From positions 186,001 to 250,000 of the forward strand of contig NZ_JADZGI010000003.1 of assembly GCF_015865035.1 (NCBI RefSeq): a stretch of DNA of 64,000 bases. The letters run 5' to 3'. The notes under the pieces were generated by a model, which searched no databases, had not been told where the DNA came from, and saw only the letters and a program-made list of their open reading frames with translations. The translations under genes were made by a program, and so were the position numbers. This document shows, one piece after another, positions 50,648 through 58,426 of this stretch. This DNA is from Novosphingobium aureum. GTDB taxonomy: Bacteria > Pseudomonadota > Alphaproteobacteria > Sphingomonadales > Sphingomonadaceae. The number at the start of each line of letters is the position of its first letter. Position 1 is the stretch's first letter.

Positions 50648-50680
50648 GCGATGGATGAATTGATCTCAACGCTCCATCGC
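50648..50680. promoter_or_regulatory. Nested inverted repeat before the alcohol dehydrogenase
   Basis: Outer arms GCGATGGA (50648-50655) and TCCATCGC (50673-50680) are perfect, with TTGATCTCAA (50660-50669) sharing the same centre. It lies 80 bp before the dehydrogenase start, between it and the LysR gene. Candidate operator of the operon. Confidence 0.5.
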
Positions 50681-50759
50681 ACCGACGACGGCTAATCCTT
50701 CTCGCCTGCCTGTCCTATCTGGGAAGCCAACAAGAGCCCCCCAGACGAAGGACATTTTC

Positions 50760-51809
50760 ATGACCAAGGCTTACGGCGCCACCGCCGCCGACCGTCCGCT
50801 CGAACAGCTGACCATCGCGCGCCGCGCTCCCGGGGCGCACGACGTCGCCATCGCCATCGACTATTGCGGCGTGTGTCACTCCGACCTGCACACCGTACGC
50901 GGCGAATGGGGCGGCACGCTCTTCCCCTGCGTTCCCGGCCACGAGATCGTCGGACGCGTCACCGCCGTCGGCGAGCATGTCAGCGATTTCTCGGTCGGCG
51001 ACGTCGTCGGCGTGGGTTGCATGGTCGACAGCTGCCAGACCTGCGCGCCGTGCGAGGCGGGCGAGGAGCAGTACTGCGAAGCGGGCATGACCCCGACCTA
51101 CAACGGATCGTGCGAGGAAGCGCCCGGCCACACGCTCGGCGGCTATTCGCAGGACATCGTCGTCAACGACAAGTTCGTCCTCAAGGTGACCCATCCCACC
51201 GAGCAGCTTGCCGCGGTCGCGCCGCTGCTCTGCGCGGGCATCACCACCTATTCGCCGCTGCGCCACTGGCAGGCGGGTCCGGGCAAGAAGGTCGGCATCG
51301 TCGGGATCGGCGGGCTCGGCCACGTCGCGGTCAAGCTTGCCAAGGCGATGGGCGCGCACGTCGTCGCCTTCACCACGTCGGAAAGCAAGCGCGAGGATGC
51401 GCTGCGTCTGGGCGCCGACGAGGTGGTCGTCTCGCGCAACGGTGACGAGATGGCAGCCCATACCGGCAGCTTCGACTTCATCCTCGACACCGTCGCCGCC
51501 AGCCACCAGCTCGACGCCTTCACCGGCCTGCTCAAGCTCGACGGCACGCTGACGCTGGTCGGCCTGCCCGACGCGCCGCACCCCTCGCCCAACATCGGCT
51601 ATCTCATCATGGGCCGTCGCTCGATCGCAGGCTCGCTCATCGGCGGCATCGCCGAGACGCAGGAGATGCTCGATTTCTGCGCCGAGCACGGCATCACCGC
51701 CGATGTCGAGATGATCCGCGCCGACGGCATCGACGAGGCCTACGAGCGCATGAAGCGCTCGGACGTGAAGTACCGCTTCGTCATCGACATCGCGACCATG
51801 GACGCCTGA
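50760..51809 (+). CDS. Zinc-dependent NAD(P) alcohol dehydrogenase (YahK/CAD type)
   Basis: Medium-chain alcohol/aldehyde reductase, 349 aa. Catalytic zinc: Cys in YCGVCHSD, His-Glu in PGHEIVGRV, Cys in LLCAGITTYSPL. Structural zinc: CMVDSCQTCAPCEAGEEQYC (four Cys). NADP fold: GIVGIGGLGHVAVKLAKAMG. The pattern is that of the cinnamyl-alcohol-dehydrogenase/YahK group, broad aldehyde reductases. ATG at 50760. Confidence 0.93.
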   Translation: MTKAYGATAADRPLEQLTIARRAPGAHDVAIAIDYCGVCHSDLHTVRGEWGGTLFPCVPGHEIVGRVTAVGEHVSDFSVGDVVGVGCMVDSCQTCAPCEAGEEQYCEAGMTPTYNGSCEEAPGHTLGGYSQDIVVNDKFVLKVTHPTEQLAAVAPLLCAGITTYSPLRHWQAGPGKKVGIVGIGGLGHVAVKLAKAMGAHVVAFTTSESKREDALRLGADEVVVSRNGDEMAAHTGSFDFILDTVAASHQLDAFTGLLKLDGTLTLVGLPDAPHPSPNIGYLIMGRRSIAGSLIGGIAETQEMLDFCAEHGITADVEMIRADGIDEAYERMKRSDVKYRFVIDIATMDA

Positions 51810-51873
51810 GCCCCCGACATACGGCGCGCGGCCCGTCCTTCCTCCCCCCGATACGACCTGAGGAGTTTCTCCC

Positions 51874-52638
51874 ATGAACCCGACTTATGATTTCACCGGA
51901 CAGGTGGCCCTCGTCACCGGTGCTGCCTCCGGCATGGGCCTGGCCGCCGTCGAGGCCTATGCCAGGGCCGGCGCATCGGTCGCCATGCTCGACAACCGCG
52001 CGGATGCTCTCGCCGAGGCGGCCAGGGGCCTGACCGACCAGGGCTTCACCGTGTTGCCACTGACCTGCAACGTGCTCGAGGCGAGCGAAGTCGAGGCCGC
52101 CGTCGCCAAGACCGTCGAGACCTACGGCCGGCTCGACATGGCCTTCAACAACGCAGGCATCCAGAGCGACGTCGCCGACCTTGCCGAGACCGAAGTCGAG
52201 GCCTTCGACCACATGACCGGCATCAACCTGCGCGGCGTGTTCCTCGCCATGAAGTACGAGCTTCAGCAGATGAAGAAGCAGGGCTCGGGCGCGATCGTCA
52301 ACAACTCCTCGCTCGGCGGCTTCGTCGGCGTTCCGGGGCGCTCGACCTACCACGCCGCCAAGCATGGCGTGCACGGGCTGACCAAGACCGCCGGGCTCGA
52401 ATATGCCGCCCAGGGCATCCGCGTTAACGCGGTTGCGCCGGGCATCATCAATACCCCGATGGTCGCCGAGATGATGGAGCGCGAAAACGCCGTCGACGCC
52501 ATGATGCGCGACGTGCCGATCGATCGCCTGGGCACCGCCGAGGAAGTCGCCAATGCCGTGATGTGGCTCTCGAGCCCGGGCGCCAGCTTTGTCGTGGGCC
52601 ACGTCATCGCGGTCGACGGCGGCTACGTCGCGCGCTGA
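51874..52638 (+). CDS. Short-chain dehydrogenase/reductase
   Basis: Classical SDR, 254 aa: cofactor loop TGAASGMGLAAVEAY, NNAGIQSDV, catalytic Ser in NNSSLGGF and YHAAK motif, C-terminal GHVIAVDGGYVAR. 64 bp after the alcohol dehydrogenase and 33 bp before the tautomerase, so in one operon. ATG at 51874 after GAGGAG. It is a paralogue of the SDR at 53850. Confidence 0.92.
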   Translation: MNPTYDFTGQVALVTGAASGMGLAAVEAYARAGASVAMLDNRADALAEAARGLTDQGFTVLPLTCNVLEASEVEAAVAKTVETYGRLDMAFNNAGIQSDVADLAETEVEAFDHMTGINLRGVFLAMKYELQQMKKQGSGAIVNNSSLGGFVGVPGRSTYHAAKHGVHGLTKTAGLEYAAQGIRVNAVAPGIINTPMVAEMMERENAVDAMMRDVPIDRLGTAEEVANAVMWLSSPGASFVVGHVIAVDGGYVAR

Positions 52639-52671
52639 TCCCGAATAGCGCAAGCAAGCGAGGATATCCCG

Positions 52672-52905
52672 ATGCCCCACGTCGCGATCAAGATGTACCC
52701 CGGTCACAACGCTGCCGAAAAGCAGGAACTGGCCGACCGCGTCACCGCCGCGATCATCGAGACGCTCGGCCATGGTGCCCAGTCGATCTCGGTGGGCATC
52801 GAGGACGTCTCGCCATCGCAATGGATGAAGAGTGTCTACGCGCCTGAAATCGAGGCGAAACGCAAGACGCTCTTCAAGCGCCCCGGTTACGGCCCACTGG
52901 CCTGA
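52672..52905 (+). CDS. 4-oxalocrotonate tautomerase-like enzyme
   Basis: Tautomerase of 77 aa, opening MPHVAIKMYPGH so that Pro becomes residue 1 after Met removal, the catalytic base of the family. HGAQSISVGIEDVSPSQWMKSVY is typical of the PptA-like group. ATG at 52672. It is in the operon between two SDR genes and the CMD gene. Confidence 0.88.
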   Translation: MPHVAIKMYPGHNAAEKQELADRVTAAIIETLGHGAQSISVGIEDVSPSQWMKSVYAPEIEAKRKTLFKRPGYGPLA

Positions 52906-53026
52906 CCGGCGAAGCGCCGACGCGACGGTGAGCACAATTCACCGTCGCGTCGCAGTTTCATCAGCGCTGCAAGCCGGACCCCAAGCGCACGCATGCGCGT
53001 TTTCTTGCAGAACACTGGAGAAAATC

Positions 53027-53767
53027 ATGAACAAGAGCCTTCTTGCAGCCGCAGCCGCTGCGGCCCTGCCCGGCGCAGCCAGCGCGGAATCCGTCGCCCC
53101 CGACTACATGCAGCGCGCATCACCCGCGCTGGCGCGCTACACCGACGACGTCCTCTTCGGCGACTTGTGGAAGCGCGACGAGCTCAGCCCGCGCGACCGC
53201 AGCATGGTCACCCTCTCCGTGCTGGTGGGCACCGGCAAGAGCGCGCAGATCCGCCCGCACCTCGAACGCGCGCTCGACAATGGCGTGACCCCTGTCGAGA
53301 TCGGCGGGCTCATCACCCAGCTTGCGTTCTACTCGGGCTGGCCCAACGCGGTTTCCGCGGTCAAGATCGCCGATGAAGTCTTCACCGAGCGCGGGATCGA
53401 GGCCTCGGCCATCCAGCCCGCCACGACCGAGCTCAACGCCAAGCCCGCCAACGACGGCGAACGCGAGAACGCGGTGAAGAACGGTGTCGGCAAGATCGCA
53501 CCGACCCTGGCCGAGATGACCAACGAGGTGCTCTTCGACGAGCTGTGGCTGCGCCAGGACCTCGCTCCGCGCGACCGCAGCCTCGTCACCATCGTCGCGC
53601 TGACCGCAGGCGGCGATGCCGACCAGCTCGGCTTCCACCTCCAGCGCGGGATCGAGAACGGCCTGACCCGCGAGGAGCTGGGCGCCGCGATGGGCCACCT
53701 CGCCTTCTACGCCGGCTGGCCCAAGGCGTTCTCGGGCGCCACAGCGCTGGGCAAGCTGGGCAACTGA
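53027..53767 (+). CDS. Exported double-domain carboxymuconolactone decarboxylase-like protein
   Basis: CMD-family protein, 246 aa, with two CMD repeats (about 35-115: LFGDLWKRDELSPRDRSMVTLSVLVGTG; about 150-240: LFDELWLRQDLAPRDRSLVTIVALTAGG) after a short signal peptide (MNKSLLAAAAAAALPGAASAE). The usual AhpD-like C-x-x-C pair is absent; each repeat keeps an L-A-F-Y-x-G-W segment. Export of this family is rare. ATG at 53027 after GGAGAAAATC. Confidence 0.87.
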   Translation: MNKSLLAAAAAAALPGAASAESVAPDYMQRASPALARYTDDVLFGDLWKRDELSPRDRSMVTLSVLVGTGKSAQIRPHLERALDNGVTPVEIGGLITQLAFYSGWPNAVSAVKIADEVFTERGIEASAIQPATTELNAKPANDGERENAVKNGVGKIAPTLAEMTNEVLFDELWLRQDLAPRDRSLVTIVALTAGGDADQLGFHLQRGIENGLTREELGAAMGHLAFYAGWPKAFSGATALGKLGN

Positions 53768-53849
53768 TCTTTCCCGGGCGGCGCGCTCTCCCGACCGGCT
53801 CTCTCCCGATGCCTGCGCCGCCCACCCCTCCCACAGGATGATTTTCCGG

Positions 53850-54617
53850 ATGAACGTTTCGTTTGATTTCGCAGGCAAGGTCGCGCTGGTAACCGGCGCG
53901 TGCTCGGGCATGGGTCTCGCTACCGCGCGCGCCTTCGCCAAGGCCGGTGCCAAGGTGGTCGTCGCCGACATCGACGAGGCCGGCCTCAAGAGCCTCGCCG
54001 ACGAACTCGAGGCCGCTGGCGCCAAGGCCCTGCCGGTTGTCTGCGACGTGGCCGACGACGCGCAGGTCGCGGCGATGGTGGACAAGGCGGTCGAAGCCTT
54101 CGGCGCACTCGACATGGCCTACAACAATGCCGGCGTGCAGCCGGTCCCGGCCGAGATGGCCGACCAGCAGCTCGACGACTACGAGCGCGTCATGGGCATC
54201 AACCTGCAGGGCGTGTGGTCGTGCATGCGCCACCAGCTCGCGCAGATGCGCAAGCAGGGCAGTGGTGCGATCGTCAACTGCTCCTCGGTTGGCGGCCTCG
54301 TCGGCGGCAAGTCGCTGGGCATCTACTATGGCTCCAAGCACGGCGTGCTGGGCCTGACCAAGAGCGCGGCGATGGACTATGCCAGCCAGGGCATCCGCGT
54401 GAATGCGGTGTGCCCGGGCACCATCGACACCCCGATGGTCTCCAAGATGATGGAAGAGCAGAAGGAGGCCATGGACGACCTCATGAAGCTCCAGGCGATC
54501 GGTCGTCTCGGCAAGGCCGAGGAGATCGCCGAGGCCGTGCTGTGGCTGTGCAGCGACGGCGCCAGCTTCGTCCACGGCGTCGGCCTTCCCGTCGACGGCT
54601 GCTTCAGCTGCAACTGA
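53850..54617 (+). CDS. Short-chain dehydrogenase/reductase
   Basis: Classical SDR, 255 aa from the ATG at 53850 (AGGA about 10 nt upstream; an ATG at 53838 is possible). TGACSGMGLATARAF, NNAGVQPVP, catalytic NCSSVGGL and YYGSK, and HGVGLPVDGCFSC. A paralogue of the SDR at 51874, last gene of the LysR-associated operon before a strong terminator. Confidence 0.91.
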   Translation: MNVSFDFAGKVALVTGACSGMGLATARAFAKAGAKVVVADIDEAGLKSLADELEAAGAKALPVVCDVADDAQVAAMVDKAVEAFGALDMAYNNAGVQPVPAEMADQQLDDYERVMGINLQGVWSCMRHQLAQMRKQGSGAIVNCSSVGGLVGGKSLGIYYGSKHGVLGLTKSAAMDYASQGIRVNAVCPGTIDTPMVSKMMEEQKEAMDDLMKLQAIGRLGKAEEIAEAVLWLCSDGASFVHGVGLPVDGCFSCN

Positions 54618-54677
54618 TCCAAGGGCCGCAATCCCGCAGACCTCCCTCCCCCTCATGCGGGACCAGCGGCCCCAGGC

Positions 54678-54712
54678 GGGGCCCCGGGCGCGACAGCGTC
54701 CGGGGCCCTTTT
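54678..54712 (+). terminator. Rho-independent terminator of the dehydrogenase operon
   Basis: 13-bp stem GGGCCCCGGGCGC / GCGTCCGGGGCCC (one G-T pair) with loop GACA, followed by TTTTG. Confidence 0.88.
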
Positions 54713-54832
54713 GCCTTGCGCAAGCGAGGCGAGGTCCGAGGTTATCGCTATCACCGGGCGAGTGGTCCCGGTGAAGAAACGCCAAACCGAACCGTCGAGC
54801 CTGATCGATCCAATCCCCCTTGCTCCGTAAAA

Positions 54833-54846
54833 TGATTGCGCTACCA
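54833..54846. promoter_or_regulatory. XylR/LacI-type operator (xyl-box-like) before the GH39 gene
   Basis: TGATTGCGCTACCA matches 12 of 14 positions of the palindrome TGGTAGCGCTACCA bound by LacI-family XylR proteins of proteobacterial xylan utilisation (from memory). It lies 49 bp before the start of a GH39-GH43 xylosidase-type operon, where such an operator is expected. Confidence 0.5.
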
Positions 54847-54894
54847 TCTAAGGAACGGTAGGCGTCAGACCAACGACAGGGGATGGAGAGGATC

Positions 54895-56493
54895 ATGAAA
54901 CGAGCAAGCCGCGCGTGTTTCGCACTTGCGCTGGGCCTGGCAGGCAGCCTGGGGGCGAGCCCCGTCCTTGCCAAGACACCCGCCGCAAGCGCGACGCAGG
55001 CGACGCGTACCGTCGCCATCGACGCCGCCGCCACCACCGGCCCGCTCGATCCCTTCTGGGACCTCTCGGTCGGCTCGGACTTTCCGGGAACGCTGATCCG
55101 GCCCGACAGCCAGGCGCAGCTTCAGGTCGCCTCGGACGAACTGGGCTTTCGCTACATCCGCTTCCACGACATCTTCCACGACACGCTGGGAACGGTGAAG
55201 GAACTCGACGGGAAGATCGTCTACGACTGGAGCGGCATCGACCGGCTCTACGACGCGCTGCTCGCCAGGAACATCCGCCCCTTCGTCGAGCTCGGCTGGA
55301 CCCCGGCGGCGATGCGCACCTCCGACCTCCAGCTGTTCTACTGGAAGGGCAACACCTCGCACCCGCAGGCGGACAAGTGGCGCGATCTCGTCCATGCCTT
55401 CGTCACGCACCTGCGCCAGCGCTACGGCGCGGCCGAAGTGCGCCGCTGGTACTTCGAGCTGTGGAACGAGCCCAATCTCGACGGCTTCTGGGAAGGCGCC
55501 GACCGCGATGCCTACTTCGCGCTCTATGCCGATACCGCGCGCACCATCAAGGCGATCGACCCGGCCCTGCGCGTCGGCGGTCCGGCGACGGCGGGCGCGG
55601 CCTGGGTGCCCGAGTTCCTGAGCTACGCCAAGGCCAACGGCCTGCCCGTCGATTTCGTCGCCACGCACAGCTACGGCGTCGAGGGCGGCTTCCTCGACGA
55701 GGAAGGCAAGCAGGACACCAAGCTCTCGGCCAAGCCCGACGCGGTGATCTCCGACGTGCTCGACGTGCGCGCCCAGATCGAGGCCTCGGCCTATCCGGGC
55801 ATCCCGCTGTTCTTCACCGAGTGGAGCACGAGCTACACCCCGCGCGACTTCGTCCACGACAGCTACATCTCGGCACCCTACATCCTCTCGCGGCTCAAGG
55901 GCACGCAAGGCGCGGTCGAGGGCATGAGCTACTGGGCCTATACCGACCTGTTCGAGGAGCCCGGCCCGCCGCCGACCCCGTTCCACGGCGGCTTCGGCCT
56001 CATGAACAAGGACGGTATCCGCAAGCCCGCCTGGTTCACCTACAAGTACCTCCACGCCTTGCGCGGCGATGCGCTTGAGGTGAGCGACGCGCAGACCTTC
56101 GCCGCGCGCGAGGGCAAGCGGGTGGCGGCGGTCATCTGGGACTGGCAGCAGCCCGAGCAGAAGCTGAGCAACAAGCCCTTCTACACCCGGCTCGTGCCCG
56201 CGACGAAAAGCCGCACCGTGGACTTGCGCCTCACCAATCTCCAGCCCGGCACCTATCGCCTGCAACTGCACCGCACGGGCTATCGCCACAACGACCCGCT
56301 CTCGGCCTATATCGACATGGGCATGCCCGAACGGCTCGATGCCGACCAGCAGGCCCTGCTCGAGGCCGAGACCGCAGACCGGCCCGAGAGCGACCGCGTC
56401 GTCTCGGTCGCCAGCGACGGCACCTTGTCGGTGCCGATCCCGATGCGCAGCAACGACATCGCGCTCGTCACTCTCGAGCCTTATACCAACTAA
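54895..56493 (+). CDS. GH39 beta-xylosidase, exported
   Basis: Glycoside hydrolase family 39, 532 aa. Signal peptide 1-26 (ending PVLA); (beta/alpha)8 barrel with acid/base Glu192 in FELWNEPNLDGFW and nucleophile Glu309 in LFFTEWSTSY; C-terminal beta-sandwich (TVDLRLTNLQPGTYRLQLHRTGYRHND). ATG at 54895 is preferred over 54883 because of GGAGAGG 4 nt upstream. It precedes a GH43 gene by 26 bp, forming a xylo-oligosaccharide unit. Confidence 0.9.
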   Translation: MKRASRACFALALGLAGSLGASPVLAKTPAASATQATRTVAIDAAATTGPLDPFWDLSVGSDFPGTLIRPDSQAQLQVASDELGFRYIRFHDIFHDTLGTVKELDGKIVYDWSGIDRLYDALLARNIRPFVELGWTPAAMRTSDLQLFYWKGNTSHPQADKWRDLVHAFVTHLRQRYGAAEVRRWYFELWNEPNLDGFWEGADRDAYFALYADTARTIKAIDPALRVGGPATAGAAWVPEFLSYAKANGLPVDFVATHSYGVEGGFLDEEGKQDTKLSAKPDAVISDVLDVRAQIEASAYPGIPLFFTEWSTSYTPRDFVHDSYISAPYILSRLKGTQGAVEGMSYWAYTDLFEEPGPPPTPFHGGFGLMNKDGIRKPAWFTYKYLHALRGDALEVSDAQTFAAREGKRVAAVIWDWQQPEQKLSNKPFYTRLVPATKSRTVDLRLTNLQPGTYRLQLHRTGYRHNDPLSAYIDMGMPERLDADQQALLEAETADRPESDRVVSVASDGTLSVPIPMRSNDIALVTLEPYTN

Positions 56494-56519
56494 CCCGCCC
56501 CCGACCGGAGACTGCCCCT

Positions 56520-58163
56520 GTGACCCTATCCCGCCGCGCCCTGTTCAAGGGCACCGCCACCGGCGCCGCAGCCGGAACTCTCGCCGCGTCTTCGGTGCCG
56601 CTGGCGGCCAGGTCGCTGGCCCGGATGCCCGAGGGCTGGGCCGCGGGCGCAGACGGCCAGCGCAAGGCGGACCTTGGCAACGGCCATTTCCGCAACCCGG
56701 TGGTCGCGGGCGACCATCCCGATCCCTCGATCCTCAAGGACGGGGACGTCTACTACATGACGTTCTCCTCGTTCGATTCCTATCCCGGCCTCGTCATCTG
56801 GCGTTCGACCGACCTTGTGAACTGGGCCCCGGTCGGCCCGGCGCTCCATACCAACATCGGCACCGTATGGGCGGTCGACATCTGCAAGCACGAGGGCCGC
56901 TACTTCATCTACATCCCGGCAGCCCCTGCGGGTAAGCCCTGGGGCATCTACGCGATCTGGGCGGATGACATCGCCGGACCGTGGAGCGAGCCGGTCGACC
57001 TGAACATCCCGGGCTGCATCGATCCGGGCCACATCGTCGGCGAGGACGGCAAGCGCTACCTCTTCGTCAACGGCATCCGCAAGGTGCGCCTCACCGACGA
57101 CGGCCTTGCCACCGACGGCGAAGTCGGCCCCGCCTACGATCCCTGGCGCTATCCCGAGGACTGGGTGGTCGAGAACTTCGCCCCCGAAGGGCCCAAGCTG
57201 CTGCGCCGCGGCGAATGGTTCTACATCGTCACCGCCGTAGGCGGCACCGCCGGCCCGGTCACCGGGCACATGGTCATCACCGCGCGCTCGCGCTCGGTCC
57301 ACGGCCCCTGGGAGCATTGCCCGCACAACCCGATCGTGCGCACCACCAGCGTCAACGAACCGTGGTGGTCACGCGGCCACGCAACGCTGGTCGAAGGGCC
57401 GCGCGGCGACTGGTGGATGGTCTACCACGGCTACGAGAACGGCATGTACACGCTCGGGCGCCAGACGCTGCTCGAGCCGATCCGCTGGACCAAGGACGGC
57501 TGGTTCGAGGCCATCGGTGGCGATCTCTCGCAGCCGCTGCCGATCCCGGCGGGCGGCAAGCCCTCCCCCTCGGCCCCGCCGCTCTCGGACGATTTCGCGC
57601 GCAATCGCATGGGCACGCAGTGGTCGTTCCACGCCCCCAAGGCCGAGGACGGCGCGCGGGCCAGCTATAGTGACGGTGGTCTGGTGATCGCCGCGAGCGG
57701 AACCTCGCCCGCCGATTCCAGCCCGCTCACCTGCATCGTGCCCGACCGCAGCTACGCCGCCGAGATCTCGCTCGACCTCATCGGCGCGGGCGCCGAGGCG
57801 GGACTGCTGCTCTATTACAACGACAAGGCCTTCGTCGGGCTCGGTCACGATGGCGAGAAGCTCAAGCTCTTCGAATATTCGCAGGAACTCGAATGGGCCG
57901 CGATCCCGCTGGAGGCGCGAAACCTGCGCCTGCGCGTGACCAACGAGGAAAACGTGCTGACCTGGCACTATTCCATCGACGAGGGCGCGACCTGGCAGCG
58001 CCATGGCACGCGCATGGAAGTCTCCGGCCTCCACCACAATGTCTTCGGTGGCTTCCTCGCGCTGCGCATCGGCATCTACGCGGCTGGCGATGGCGCGGTG
58101 CGGCTTCGCGACTTTGCCTACAAGGGGCTTTCGCGCCCGCAAAATCGGCTCTCGCAGACTTGA
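56520..58163 (+). CDS. GH43 beta-xylosidase with C-terminal beta-sandwich, Tat-exported
   Basis: Glycoside hydrolase family 43, 547 aa, with the three acidic residues visible: Asp68 (DHPDPSIL, base), Asp168 (CIDPGHI, pKa modulator) and Glu223 (APEGPKLL, acid). The C-terminal ~200 residues (LSDDFARNRMGTQWSFHAP onward) are the DUF1349-like sandwich of GH43 subfamily beta-xylosidases. A Tat signal SRRALFK is at residues 4-10. GTG start at 56520. Operon partner of GH39. Confidence 0.9.
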   Translation: MTLSRRALFKGTATGAAAGTLAASSVPLAARSLARMPEGWAAGADGQRKADLGNGHFRNPVVAGDHPDPSILKDGDVYYMTFSSFDSYPGLVIWRSTDLVNWAPVGPALHTNIGTVWAVDICKHEGRYFIYIPAAPAGKPWGIYAIWADDIAGPWSEPVDLNIPGCIDPGHIVGEDGKRYLFVNGIRKVRLTDDGLATDGEVGPAYDPWRYPEDWVVENFAPEGPKLLRRGEWFYIVTAVGGTAGPVTGHMVITARSRSVHGPWEHCPHNPIVRTTSVNEPWWSRGHATLVEGPRGDWWMVYHGYENGMYTLGRQTLLEPIRWTKDGWFEAIGGDLSQPLPIPAGGKPSPSAPPLSDDFARNRMGTQWSFHAPKAEDGARASYSDGGLVIAASGTSPADSSPLTCIVPDRSYAAEISLDLIGAGAEAGLLLYYNDKAFVGLGHDGEKLKLFEYSQELEWAAIPLEARNLRLRVTNEENVLTWHYSIDEGATWQRHGTRMEVSGLHHNVFGGFLALRIGIYAAGDGAVRLRDFAYKGLSRPQNRLSQT

Positions 58164-58167
58164 CCTC

Positions 58168-58191
58168 GCGCCGGGCCGAGAGACCCGGCGC
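58168..58191 (+). terminator. Stem-loop after the GH43 gene
   Basis: Perfect 8-bp stem GCGCCGGG / CCCGGCGC with an 8-nt loop, 5 nt after the stop codon. There is no T tract. Confidence 0.45.
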
Positions 58192-58317
58192 CGGATACTA
58201 GCCCCGCAAAAAGAACAGGTTGCCGACGAGCCCGGCCTGCTGCAACGCAGCGGGCACGAGCCGTCGCGCCCTGCGCTTTCGCGGCCCTCGAAGCCTCACC
58301 CAAAACACCGATTAAAC

Positions 58318-58344
58318 CACCTGACCTACAAATTAGGTTAGGTG
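58318..58344. promoter_or_regulatory. TetR-type operator upstream of the TonB receptor
   Basis: 11-bp inverted repeat CACCTGACCTA / TAGGTTAGGTG around CAAAT, one mismatch. Its core GACCTA-N5-TAGGTT reappears as GACCTA-N5-TAAGTC at 61576-61592 next to the TetR gene. It is 83 bp before the receptor start in an AT-rich promoter. Confidence 0.65.
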
Positions 58345-58426
58345 ACTTAGACAGCTCTCCCCGTCCATAGGATCGCAGCGGTTAAGCCGGATGAACCGGC
58401 GCCGCGCCAATTCAAGGGAGAGGTTC

